The notes under the pieces were generated by a model. The model saw only the letters and a list, made by a program, of their open reading frames with translations. It was not told the DNA's origin and searched no databases. Of a stretch of DNA of 64,000 bases, positions 22,247 through 32,460 are shown piece after piece (the stretch's first letter is position 1; each line of letters begins with the position of its first letter). The translations under genes were made by a program, and so were the position numbers. Source of the DNA: Brachynemurus nebulosus (Eukaryota; Arthropoda; Insecta; Neuroptera; Myrmeleontidae); assembly GCA_035578155.1 (NCBI GenBank), contig JAPWDM010000075.1, positions 310,001-374,000 of the forward strand, given 5' to 3'.

Positions 22247-25200
22247 TTATGTCTTTCTAACATAATAAACATCTAGACTTTGCTCAAAAATTCGCTGTAT
22301 CGATTCTGGAAAATATCTCCACAAATATTTCCAGTCGTTCAAACACAACTCCAAAACCGATGTATCATCCTGTATCGCTTGATAACTATATCGATTATGA
22401 CTATTTGGATACAAACCATTCTGTATTGCAAATACTGAACCAAAACCCAACACTTCCTCTATTCCATGCACTTTAACTTCCCCATTAACGATCAAATACA
22501 AACAATTGTGCGTCCCACCTTCAAACACAATAAAGTCTTCACGCATAAAATGAACCGTTCTGACCAGCCGCACTATTTGACGTACTAAATCTGGATCACA
22601 ATCTTCAAAGAGTGGACACTCATTGAAAAGGTTGCCAAATTTCGTCATTAAAATATCGTCACGAATAAAATTTGGAGCTGTGGACAATAATTTTGGAAAC
22701 TGGACACCTCCGTAACGTCTCCATAAATATTCTACATAATTCTGTATTTTGGATTCAAGCATTGGACTCACTCGGGTCCATTTGAAATAATTCATTAACG
22801 TGTAAGTGAAATAATAAAATTTTAATCGCCAAAGATTTTGTAAGTTGATCCCAGAACAAATTTTTGCCAGTAGTATAAAGGCGACTAATCGAAATAAAAT
22901 TATTTGAGTAATCAAAAAAATTGTGGCAGAAATTGTTAAGGAATAGTAATTGGTTTGTAAAGTGCGAAAAAATAAAGAAATGTTTAGGTAGAAATACATT
23001 AAATAGAGCTCAAATTCTGTTCTGTCACTATCGATTATTAATTTATATTGAAACTGATGTAGGATAAGTTGTAAACAAGTTGTCACATGCAGTACAACAC
23101 TAAACCACAAAAGGACAAATAAAACACAGGTAAAGAACACGTGAGAATAGATATTCCTTTGTCGTTTGTCTAAGAATTGTACCACGTACTCTAAACGCAA
23201 CAGCTTGTTTGCACGAAACAACATAATAAAATCTTTCTGATACATTCGAGTTATAAAAACCGCCACTATTTCCAAAGGTACTACGATCAACAAATCCAAC
23301 TTAAAATTATTCGACTTTCGATAACCTCTGGTTTGACGAAAACGTAAAATTATACTTAAGAAAAAACAGATATCAAAAAAGTACGGTACAACATATAAAA
23401 CGGGCCACGAACGATAATAGTGAAAGACGGCGAATGTGCTTTCAATAAAAAAAGATGCCAGACATACGATTAATAGAAAAAAGATATTCCACATTTGTCT
23501 AATACGATTGTGTGATTGGGTATTTGAAGATAAAACATTATCTCGAATTGTAGAAGAATAATTCTCGTTAAATATATAATCGACTTGATCTGGTGGACCA
23601 AGTATTTGAGAATATTTTTGATTATCAATCGTTAAGAGACTAGTTTGTTCCGTTGTCACAACTAAATATTGATATTTCGCATCAATTTGGGAAGAAATAT
23701 TACCGAATAGACTTCCCGGGGGTAGTGTTTGGATCACAGTATTTGAAATATCGTAAAGGGTAACCGATCCGTTTAAAATGAAAAAAATTTTCTGGACCAC
23801 ATCGTTGTTTTTGATTATGGATTGATCTGATGGGACAAGGAGGAAATCCATATGTGTTAAAAGTTCCTTTAAAACGCGAGAGTCGGTGTTTTGGAATACA
23901 GACGAATCGTCGAAATCCGTATAGAAGCTTTGATATAACATATCTTGTGGAATGGTCTCATAAAGAGGATGATATATTCGAAAAATTTCAATTTTAAATC
24001 TTTGATCCCACAATAATTGATAATATTCTAAAATATTTTTCAATTTTTCTTTGGAAACTTGCGGTTTTGACCGAACAAAATCTAAAAGTTGTTTAACCAG
24101 AATTTTATAGCTTTTCATTTTTTCGCTATTGAAGTATATCGAACAAATAATTGTGACCATTCCAGTTGTTGTAATTATATACGCTAAAATTGTTAGAAGA
24201 ATGGCCGGAAAGGTGTCCCATATAAACCATTTTTGGACTGGACTAGACACAGCCATAATTGAAACAACGGTAAAAAGCGTATAAAAATATATATCCCATG
24301 GGGATACTGGTTTGGGAAACGTGGAAGTCAAGACATACGAATCATTTGTACAATACACTCCCGCTTTAAAATTATCGTTAACTGTAGTAATAGAAATGTC
24401 AAACACACATACTTGCGAAATGATTAGTAACGTTATAATCATACAAATTAGCAGAAACAAAAGTGGGCATGTGACTAGAACCAAAATTATTGTATGACGC
24501 CCCTCATGTTGAAGTTCTCGATGTTTTTTATAATACCGAACCAATCCATAGATACGAAGACATTGTAAAATTTTATTAAGCTGCAGGAAACCATTATAAA
24601 TATTTGGCGAAGGATTACCAAAATATTCCAATTCGGCACATGCAATTACATCGATGCAAAATCGATGTGTGAAATAATGGAATGCCGTTTTTAACGGGTG
24701 GGTAATGAGAATATTTTGACGATTATAGTAACAAACGTGGATTTGGACGTAAAGGTCAATAAAGGCTGAAATATCTAAAAGGTGTAAGATGATTTCGGAT
24801 ACAATCCATTTTTCAGCAAGACTAAACACGGGAAGAAGATACAAAACGGTGGAAGTTGTAGCAAAAATACAACGACACCATTCCCAGCATATCAAAAACT
24901 TTCCATCAGGTAAAAAAGTTCGTTTCATTAAAAAATATCTTAAAAATTTTACGGAACGATTTCGAAAAACCTTCGAAAATTCCTCTCCTTCTGGAGTTCC
25001 TGGATCCGAATCAAATCTGACTATACCACGTTTTTTCTCTAATTTTGGTGCACTAATCGTCTCAAATGGAATATCAGCAATTGGTTTATATTCTTCCACA
25101 CTTGGGCGCAATTTTTCGATGACATTTCTAAAGATGATGTTTTCATCCGAAAAATACGCGATACATTTCCGAAAACTGGCGTATGGAAGAGTTAGGAAGT

Positions 25201-28015
25201 GGCATGTAGTGACCGTTTGAACTATTTGGGTCGAAGGAATTTGAAATAGAAATTCAATTGGATTTACACAATCACCAGGTTCCAAGATACGATCCTCTAT
25301 TTCAATATTTACCACACGCAAACAGAATCCTTTCTGTATTATAATAAGTGTTGGATTCTTTAGGCCCAATGTTAATAAATATTCGTTAGCTGGAAGAATT
25401 TGATCGGCCAATTGGGCACAAAGCATTTTAATTAGTTGGAATGGACAATTGCGAAAACATGGATTTTTCGATAATATTTGGCTGAAATTTGTAAATTGGA
25501 TTTTTTCAACTATTTCCTTTGACAAAAATGCATTCGCGTGTGAGATTGAAACTTTTGGGAATTCGGCATCTATGAGGTGAAAATTGATCATACGTTGTAT
25601 ACTACCGTGAGATAAATTATATTTCGTTCCACATAAGTAAGTACTTTGGATCCGATTGTACAATTTGGTAAAGTGGGTTTGTTTTATTAAGTATGTGGCA
25701 CAGAGTTTAGATTTGGTATACAAAAATAACAAAAGAGATAATAATATAAAAACTGATAATATCCAAAGTTCATCAAACTGAGGTGTTCTAATTGTGCAGA
25801 TGCCAGAAAACAGAGATACGACTGCACTTAGATAAATATAATCCATTACTTGGCCGACTGGATCCACAGTTTGGTTGTTGTTAATCAATTGAAAAGATTC
25901 AAAATTACCGTGGTAAATGACAGTAATAAAATACGCCACTGTTGCTGAGATAAAAATTATGATTGCACAATAAAAATGGATTTCAAACAGGAAAATAATT
26001 CGTTGATTACAATTTACACAATTTTTCCAACGAGAAAGAAATCTACTCAAATAAAATATCTTCAACAGTCGATTCAACTGGAAAATTCGGACTAAAAAAT
26101 TTGATAATGGTTCGGCGATGATGAAATAGGGGAAAATTTCAAAAGGTACTGCAGCCACTATATCCATCCAAAACGGCCAACTGTTTAATCGATAAGAAAT
26201 ATTATATAATATATCATTTGCCACTTCGACACCATCGTCCAAAACTACACCTATGGAAATTTGGAAGTATAAATCCAACCACCACATAATTGTAATCAGT
26301 GTTAAAAATTGGACATTCCAAACAATTGTGGAATAGTATCCAAATGAGAGATTATATGGTAAAATAATTATGGCTAGTAAAATGAGAAACACAATCCACA
26401 TTTCCCAAAGTTTTGTGATTATAGATTCGGGCCGTAGAATAAATGGAAAATCTTCTTTGACCAGAACTGAATCTTCAATTTGGTGATATGTAAAATTTAG
26501 CGACATTGCTAACATATCCAAATATTTTCCCACAAACACCAATCGGTCAAAAACTTTTAATTCTTTTTGATTTGGACGGAATGGTATTTGGATTTCGTTT
26601 GAATCTTCCAAAAAACTTGTAAGTGTATGTTTGATCCAACGTAAGGTCAAGACTCCACGGTCAAAATTATGTTCATCTATTGGCTCGATTGATTTGGTTA
26701 ACGTTTCATGATCCTGTGCCGATTGGAATCGGAACTCAATGTGTTTCCGCAAAAAATTGCAAACGAGAGGATGGGTTCGACAGATTTTCATAAAGTTTTT
26801 ACGGGTTAAAATGTGTAGGATTGTTAGGGTTTTACATCGGATAGATCTTGAAGCCTCATAAGGATAAAATAATGTGATTTCTCCGATGCACGTGCCACTT
26901 GTTAAGGATAATATTGATGTTTCATCATCCTCAAAGGATAAAATTTCAATCACACCCTCCACAACATATATCATTTCCTGTTTCATTTGACCCAATTGCT
27001 GAATTCCGAATCCAGGTAGAATAATTTGTTGTTCCATAACTAATGCCAAATCTTGTAAGTCGGAAATTTCCATTTGGCGAAATAAGTGCGAGTGCTGAAA
27101 TGCATTCCAAAACATATTCAAATAGATATCTGTGAATATTGATTTTGGAATGAGTGGGACTAGTTTTCGAGAAGTTGTAACACCGTGAAATTTTTTCCAT
27201 TTATAATCATAATAGTCGTAAATAATTTTTCTAGAATTTTCATCTAATTTTCGCGTAATCGGTGAAATTTTATAAGTATATTTGCCGTATTCACTTAATT
27301 GCTTTCTGGCTTCAAATATCAGCACAGCCAGAAAGTATACAAAGAAACAAAAGAATGATATGTGTAGTGCAATTACCAATAACGTCATCTTTGTGTTTTC
27401 TAAATGGAAAAAAATTGTGTTGGTACTACTCAAAGTCACTAAATTTAAGGTTTGGTACAACTGCTCAGTAAGCTTTCCATGACCAATTGTTCCGCAATAC
27501 ACCAAAATTAAAATTATTCCATAAACGGTAAACTGGAAGAAATGAGTCCCATATTTCACTGTCCATATATTTGCACGTACGCCCAAAAATATACGTATAA
27601 CTCGATTGAAACGCAATAAACCGAGAGTGATCGCACATGCACAGTAGACACATTTTTGAGTCTTACATGAAAAATCACAAATTCGTTCAATAGGTAACGG
27701 CAGAAGTGAGAGTATATCACAAATAATAAAATATATGTACGGAACCATAAGCTTCGTTTTTCGAAACCTTGAAATTCGATAAATAAAGATTAGTATGAGA
27801 TCCATAAGTAGCATGATTGTAACCAAAGAGTTCCAGTGACGAAATATTTCATTGGTTTGTTGATACGAACATGATTCGAAGATAATTCCATGCAAAATGG
27901 TTAGAACGTTAATATAACAAAACCAGGTCAGTAATTGCGACCATATTGGATTGAACGGTAGTAGAATAATTTCCTGAAAAGCGATAAATTTTGGTTCACC
28001 ATTCTGAGTAGACAT
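22247..28015 (-). CDS. four-repeat cyclic-nucleotide-gated-like channel, single exon
   Basis: A 1922-residue membrane protein made of four tandem channel modules, so one chain could form a whole pseudotetramer as in CNGK channels. Module 1: helices from about 26, S4 LLRFNRVIRIF (133-143), pore and S6 184-234, CNBD 306-425. Module 2: from 534, S4 641-664, pore 724-746, CNBD 850-960. Module 3: from 1041, S4 1144-1164, pore 1241-1262, CNBD 1374-1475. Module 4: from 1507, S4 1598-1618, pore 1668-1690, CNBD 1800-1905. No pore has GYG or a CNG-type TxxxxGD stretch (TLSSTNTI, LFSGICTI, SIMAVSSP, SLFFRTLQ instead). Only CNBD 1 keeps Gly378-Glu379 and Arg390. An in-frame TGA 12 bases before the ATG fixes the start. 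No frame break occurs in 5.8 kb, so selection is likely. Ion conduction is doubtful; a voltage or ligand sensor is equally possible. Confidence 0.9.
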   Translation of the reverse strand: MSTQNGEPKFIAFQEIILLPFNPIWSQLLTWFCYINVLTILHGIIFESCSYQQTNEIFRHWNSLVTIMLLMDLILIFIYRISRFRKTKLMVPYIYFIICDILSLLPLPIERICDFSCKTQKCVYCACAITLGLLRFNRVIRIFLGVRANIWTVKYGTHFFQFTVYGIILILVYCGTIGHGKLTEQLYQTLNLVTLSSTNTIFFHLENTKMTLLVIALHISFFCFFVYFLAVLIFEARKQLSEYGKYTYKISPITRKLDENSRKIIYDYYDYKWKKFHGVTTSRKLVPLIPKSIFTDIYLNMFWNAFQHSHLFRQMEISDLQDLALVMEQQIILPGFGIQQLGQMKQEMIYVVEGVIEILSFEDDETSILSLTSGTCIGEITLFYPYEASRSIRCKTLTILHILTRKNFMKICRTHPLVCNFLRKHIEFRFQSAQDHETLTKSIEPIDEHNFDRGVLTLRWIKHTLTSFLEDSNEIQIPFRPNQKELKVFDRLVFVGKYLDMLAMSLNFTYHQIEDSVLVKEDFPFILRPESIITKLWEMWIVFLILLAIIILPYNLSFGYYSTIVWNVQFLTLITIMWWLDLYFQISIGVVLDDGVEVANDILYNISYRLNSWPFWMDIVAAVPFEIFPYFIIAEPLSNFLVRIFQLNRLLKIFYLSRFLSRWKNCVNCNQRIIFLFEIHFYCAIIIFISATVAYFITVIYHGNFESFQLINNNQTVDPVGQVMDYIYLSAVVSLFSGICTIRTPQFDELWILSVFILLSLLLFLYTKSKLCATYLIKQTHFTKLYNRIQSTYLCGTKYNLSHGSIQRMINFHLIDAEFPKVSISHANAFLSKEIVEKIQFTNFSQILSKNPCFRNCPFQLIKMLCAQLADQILPANEYLLTLGLKNPTLIIIQKGFCLRVVNIEIEDRILEPGDCVNPIEFLFQIPSTQIVQTVTTCHFLTLPYASFRKCIAYFSDENIIFRNVIEKLRPSVEEYKPIADIPFETISAPKLEKKRGIVRFDSDPGTPEGEEFSKVFRNRSVKFLRYFLMKRTFLPDGKFLICWEWCRCIFATTSTVLYLLPVFSLAEKWIVSEIILHLLDISAFIDLYVQIHVCYYNRQNILITHPLKTAFHYFTHRFCIDVIACAELEYFGNPSPNIYNGFLQLNKILQCLRIYGLVRYYKKHRELQHEGRHTIILVLVTCPLLFLLICMIITLLIISQVCVFDISITTVNDNFKAGVYCTNDSYVLTSTFPKPVSPWDIYFYTLFTVVSIMAVSSPVQKWFIWDTFPAILLTILAYIITTTGMVTIICSIYFNSEKMKSYKILVKQLLDFVRSKPQVSKEKLKNILEYYQLLWDQRFKIEIFRIYHPLYETIPQDMLYQSFYTDFDDSSVFQNTDSRVLKELLTHMDFLLVPSDQSIIKNNDVVQKIFFILNGSVTLYDISNTVIQTLPPGSLFGNISSQIDAKYQYLVVTTEQTSLLTIDNQKYSQILGPPDQVDYIFNENYSSTIRDNVLSSNTQSHNRIRQMWNIFFLLIVCLASFFIESTFAVFHYYRSWPVLYVVPYFFDICFFLSIILRFRQTRGYRKSNNFKLDLLIVVPLEIVAVFITRMYQKDFIMLFRANKLLRLEYVVQFLDKRQRNIYSHVFFTCVLFVLLWFSVVLHVTTCLQLILHQFQYKLIIDSDRTEFELYLMYFYLNISLFFRTLQTNYYSLTISATIFLITQIILFRLVAFILLAKICSGINLQNLWRLKFYYFTYTLMNYFKWTRVSPMLESKIQNYVEYLWRRYGGVQFPKLLSTAPNFIRDDILMTKFGNLFNECPLFEDCDPDLVRQIVRLVRTVHFMREDFIVFEGGTHNCLYLIVNGEVKVHGIEEVLGFGSVFAIQNGLYPNSHNRYSYQAIQDDTSVLELCLNDWKYLWRYFPESIQRIFEQSLDVYYVRKT

Positions 28016-28331
28016 TTTTATAGTTCAACCGTAATTAATTTATATTCAAATAAAAACCATAGAAATTAGAAAAATTTACATTTATCATCATAGGTAATAA
28101 AAGTGTACGATTGACTACAAGAGCGTTTTTAACGTCAATTTTGGGTGTTAAATGACACTAGAAATGTGGACAACACTGATATTAATGTAATGACTTAAAA
28201 AAAAAGACTTGGATTGTCAAGGTCATAACGCCAGTGGAGGGGTTCGAATTCGTTGTACTGTAGCGATAAAAAACCTGAATAACGAGCTACACAAGCGATA
28301 AATAACGCCAGTGACAGTCTATACTGAGGAA
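28016..28331. other. upstream region of the channel gene
   Basis: AT-rich; the minus-strand leader reads AACTATAAAA directly before the ATG. No unambiguous TATA box or initiator could be singled out, and no upstream coding exon is recognisable. A cis-element for germline or sensory expression cannot be judged by eye. Confidence 0.35.
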
Positions 28332-28568
28332 CATAGGCGGGATTTAGGGCGGACAGGGGGGGGCAAATTTCCTCTCCAATATTTGTGCGAATATAAAATG
28401 AAAAGCTTGAACAAGATTTATTAAAATCATATGGCAGAAAAAAAGGGGTGAGAATGCATAAATTAAGGCAAGCATTTGTCGACCTGAACGGGCTTGCTAT
28501 TTTAAGAATCTCTCAAGGTGGTTTCTATATTAAACATATTCCATATTTTTCTTGAAATCCCGCCTATG
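28332..28568. mobile_element. short TIR element with CATAGGCGGGATTT ends
   Basis: CATAGGCGGGATTT at the left and AAATCCCGCCTATG at the right are perfect inverted repeats around 237 bp with a G-run near the left end. Flanks CTGAGGAA and CTGAAAGA share only five of eight bases, so a hAT-type duplication is possible but decayed. Confidence 0.6.
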
Positions 28569-29138
28569 CTGAAAGATAACTGACTGATACTTCATTTTAC
28601 TTGGAATTTATAACTTATTTAATTTAGAATTTATATTTAACTATAAAAACTTTAATGAAACTTTTTACATAGGACACAGTTTAAGGGGAAAAATTTCTCC
28701 TCTGAGCATTGGGACCTTAAGAAGAGCCTAAAATAAATGGCTGGACAAATTTTAGCCACATTTTTCTCAAATACGTTTACTGTTAATGTCTTGAAAAAAT
28801 GAACACTACGCCATCTAAAATAAACGATTCAATGCATCTTTACTCAGTTAGTCTTACTTAATGCTTTCTAGAAGTGTTTCAAAAGTGTCCAAAATGTACG
28901 GTAAACATTGTTCAAATATTAATAATATCTGCAATAAATTACCATGAGAAGAGAATTATCCTCCAAACGCTAACGCCTCACAAAGTATTCAAAGTTAATG
29001 TGGATTAGAAATAGTTTTTTGGAAATATCATAATAAAGAAGTAACGTTTGTGAATTTGAGGTCGACTCGAAAAGTATTAAACCAGTTTCAAAAATTCTTT
29101 CACTGGTGGATAAATAATACTTTACGTTTTATTATGGA
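28569..29138. other. non-coding stretch
   Basis: Nothing recognised. Confidence 0.45.
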
Positions 29139-30066
29139 AGGTACATAAGGGTAATATGGTCAGTCAGTTAATATAGCCACTTCCTTATAACTCCGAAACT
29201 ACGAGGAACTAATTATAGATAACACTGTTAGTATCAACTGAACAGTAAGCAATATCACTCTACAAGACCCGGTCGCTGTATATTGTATGTGGGATTTTTA
29301 AAAAGAGAAAACGTTATTCGCGTGTGAGTTTATATACCTGTTTATAAATTTTACTTCAAAGAGATTCAGCGCGTAAACTTTATATTAAATAATTGTGGCA
29401 TTGAAATAAAGGTAAGTGCGTAGCATTTTTAATTCTAGTTCTGATATGGAAAGTGTTTTTTATGAAAAAAGGATATTTTTTTATACAGTGGATTTTTTAA
29501 CAACAGATACTAACCTGTTAATATGGACATTGTGGCCCAGGAGTTAATAAAACAAATGTTTCAGTTGAAAGAATCTGATGCGGATAAACCTGGTCCCAAA
29601 TGTGATGTGGATAAACCTGGTCCAAAATCTGATGTGGATAAACTTGGTCCAAAATCTGATGTGGATATACCTAGTCTGACTTTTGAAGACAAGGATGATC
29701 TCATATGCCCAAGTTGCGAAGATTAATAATTTACTGAGTATTTTTCTTTAATATTATTGTTAAAAGAATTATTATTTCATTAAATTATTTAAGTAAATGT
29801 GCTGATTTTCTTAAAATTTTACATAATGTTGATGTGGCTAGAATTGGCCATATTTTCACCTATGTACGGAAATATGGCCATTTTACACATTTTTTAAAAA
29901 ACCAAAAATTTCTAAAAATTAAAACCTGAATCTTCCTCATTTATTATAACATTAATAAATCATTAGTCGTAGAATAATGGGGTATTATTTATTTCACTCC
30001 TTTATTTGTTTTCAGATAATTATAATGCTTCAAACCTTAAGGTGGCCATATTACCCTTACGTACCT
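29139..30066 (+). mobile_element. 928-bp TIR element, family T2 copy 1
   Basis: Ends AGGTACATAAGGGTAATATG and, inverted, AGGTACGTAAGGGTAATATG, followed by GGCCA-type motifs repeated inside. A near-identical 929-bp copy is at 52032-52960. The flanking dinucleotide is GA on both sides here and TA on both sides of the other copy, so the target duplication is two bases. This suggests the Tc1/mariner/pogo superfamily, with a non-standard or mutated TA here. It carries the 67-codon ORF at 29523. Confidence 0.85.
29523..29726 (+). CDS. 67-residue ORF with DKPGPKSDV repeats in element T2
   Basis: Short acidic-basic protein: MDIVAQELIKQMFQLKES, then four near-copies of a 10-residue unit (DVDKPGPKS-type, residues 19-48), ending DDLICPSCED. 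The same ORF exists at 52417-52620. A possible splice acceptor (TTTTTTTATACAG, then AACAACAG) precedes it and a GTAAGT donor lies near 29412, so it may be the last exon of a transposase or accessory gene. The terminal CPSC may be the stub of a zinc finger, as in pogo-type transposases. Seven of eight differences between the two copies change the amino acid, so no current constraint is visible. Function unknown. Confidence 0.4.
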   Translation: MDIVAQELIKQMFQLKESDADKPGPKCDVDKPGPKSDVDKLGPKSDVDIPSLTFEDKDDLICPSCED

Positions 30067-30664
30067 GAGTACATTTCTCCTCCCCCAGCGCTCTAAGGTC
30101 CAAAAAAGCGTCCAAATTAAACGACTGGAAAGATCTTAACAAAATTTTACTCAAATGTTATTTAGTATGATCTTTGAAGTCCTTGGAACCTTGAAAAGAG
30201 GTACTGTGCGAAGACTTTAAAGTGTGAAAATTAATTATGCTACTGAGATATGGTTATTTTAGAGTCGCTTGGTGAATGAAACAAAGCACTACACTATACT
30301 GAAAATCGAAAAATCTGATTTGAAGGAAAGAATAAGTCAAATAATTCTGTGTCAGTGGAGCTGCAAGGCATAGTTAGTTTAAAATATAGAAAGAAAGTTA
30401 AAATGCTAAATTATTTTGCTAGCAACAAGGGAAGAAAAAGTTCAATCTGTCCTTTTTTGTACCAACATCAATAATTCATTTTTCATGTCAAAAACTTCTT
30501 TTGAAAATAAAATCTCCCATACTAGCGATTGCTACTGTATAGACTGATATAAGTTAGACAATAAGTACGTATAGTCATACACAAAATTCAGTTAAATATT
30601 GTTATACTCTGTTCCACCAAAAGACAAACACGTGATAGAATGTTTCCTACGGTTGTAGCTGTAT
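30067..30664. other. non-coding stretch
   Basis: Nothing recognised. Confidence 0.45.
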
Positions 30665-30666
30665 TA

Positions 30667-31327
30667 GTACGGTGCAGTTATTAAAAAAAAACGGCCTAAC
30701 CTCAACATCCAAAGTAACAGTTTCACTCCAACTCCAAATTGTTCTATACAGTCCACATATTGTTTGTCAAAAAGTTACACCATTTTGAGCGTCGGGTTTT
30801 GGGGGGAGGAGGGTAGAAGTAGGCAAATTAACGGATTTCGTCAGTTTTTAAAAAATATTTCGGAAATTATGGGGTTTCGCTTAAAAAGTGTCATATACAA
30901 AAATAATCTACACTAAATTGCGAACAAAAATGGTCCTGTACATAATCTTGCTAAAGTGAACAGTTCCAGAGTTACGGAGGGTGTAAAAGTAGGAATTTTT
31001 AGTATTTTTAGATTTTTTGGAAAAAATATAACACATTATCACTAAGGATAGTAATTCTTTTTGTACAGGATTGTGTTCTGTAAGAGGAAATTGCGATTAG
31101 TTGTCTTCAAACATAACACCCTATGCTTAATTGCATAGTTTTCAAAATATTTAAAAAAAGCTGACGAAAACCGATACTTCGACTACTTCTACCCTCCTCC
31201 CTCCCAAACCCGACGCTCAAAATGGTGGAACTTTTTACCAAACAATATGTGGACTATATAGTACAATTTGGAGTTGGAATGAAACTGTTACTTTAGATGT
31301 TGAGGTTTGGATCTAATTGCACCGTAC
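30667..31327. mobile_element. long-TIR element (about 160-bp arms), TA-flanked
   Basis: Left arm 30667-30830 and right arm 31165-31327 are complementary over about 160 bases. Landmarks are GTACGGTGCA at the ends, AACCTCAACATC, AACAGTTTCA, CTCCAAATTGT, CACATATTGTTTG, TTTTGAGCGTCGGGTTT and GGAGGAGGGTAGAAGTAG. TA lies on both sides (30665-30666, 31328-31329). The middle has no ORF. It is a foldback-like Tc1/mariner-type candidate. Confidence 0.8.
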
Positions 31328-31329
31328 TA

Positions 31330-31959
31330 TATGGACAACAACGCATTTCAATCCATAGTGTTGAAGGATTCCTGGTTGTGAATTATTTCATGTTGTCAAT
31401 CGGCAGAAAGTAAGTTTGTCAACTTAAATTCTATTTCAAACCTTAACATAATTTTCAATTTTAGTGTCGAAGTAGAATATTGTATTCGCTTGGATTAAAA
31501 CTTCTTTTTGCTTATTGCTTTCTTTATAACGAACTGATTGACGTTTCTAGAACTGAATAAAAAATTCTTTATAGCAAAATTTTTATGTATGTCGAATTTA
31601 AAAAAAAAAAAAAATACAAAATAAAATTGGATTAAGTGAAATTTGGACAGAGAAATCTTGGCCACCTAAAAAGTTATCAAATATATATTGTAAAGTCACT
31701 GTTGTAGACTGTGGAAATTGGAAAAACTATTTGTTCTTAACAAAATGATATGTCAACATTTTTACACCAAATGGTAGTGTTTAGGTTGTCCAGTTTTTAT
31801 TGAAACATATTATATTTTTGTATAAAAAGTATTTATAAATTGAAGAGGTGGATTCCAAAACGCGCTAAGTCACTTTTTACAATTTTTCAGGAAATGTAAA
31901 AAACTATCTAGGTAGGCAAATGTAGTAATCTGTTTAAATTATTTTCAAGTTCTTAGGTA
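31330..31959. other. non-coding AT-rich stretch
   Basis: Nothing recognised. Confidence 0.45.
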
Positions 31960-31967
31960 ATAATTAT

Positions 31968-32452
31968 CAGAGCCGGATCTTGGGAGGCAGCGCGGGTAAG
32001 TGGCCCCCCCCCCCCTGGATGATTTTAGGGGCGCCAAAAACGGGTAATTTGAGGGGCGCGAAAATGGTTTTGGGTGGAGCAAAATTTAAAAAATTTATGA
32101 TCGGGTCAATGGTCCTGGAGCAAGTGATGAGCAAAAAAAAAAAAACGTGAATAGTAACAATTTATGAGCAAAAAAAAAAGGTCGACAGTCATAATTTATG
32201 ATAGGGTCAATGGTCCTGGAGCAAGTGGTGAGCAAAAAAAAAAAAACTGAATAGTAACAATTTATGATAGGGTTAAAGTGAATTTGTAAGTAAGTGATGA
32301 CCAAAAAAAAAAAAAAGGTCAATGGTGCCCCGATTTATGGTAGGGTCCAGGTGAATTTTTTTTGTCATCATCCAAGTAAAAATTTTTTTGCTGCGAGGGG
32401 CGCCAACAGGAAAATTTGCCCCGCCCTCCTTATAACTCTAGGTCCGGCCCTG
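31968..32452. mobile_element. hAT-type MITE with internal tandem units and 8-bp TSD
   Basis: Ends CAGAGCCGGATCTTGGG and GTCCGGCCCTG (inverted). Exact 8-bp duplication ATAATTAT at 31960-31967 and 32453-32460. Inside, three to four tandem units (32097-32345) repeat GGTCAATGGTCCTGGAGCAA, AGTGRTGAGCAAAAAAAA and AATTTATGATAGGGT. Short ORFs here are products of the repeats and A-runs. Confidence 0.85.
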
Positions 32453-32460
32453 ATAATTAT

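Noticed and set aside
24789..25220. Plus-strand 143-codon ORF
   Set aside because: Antisense shadow of the linker and start of module 3 of the channel gene; no family features.
26946..27653. Short ORFs on both strands within the channel gene
   Set aside because: Alternative-frame shadows of the 1922-codon frame.
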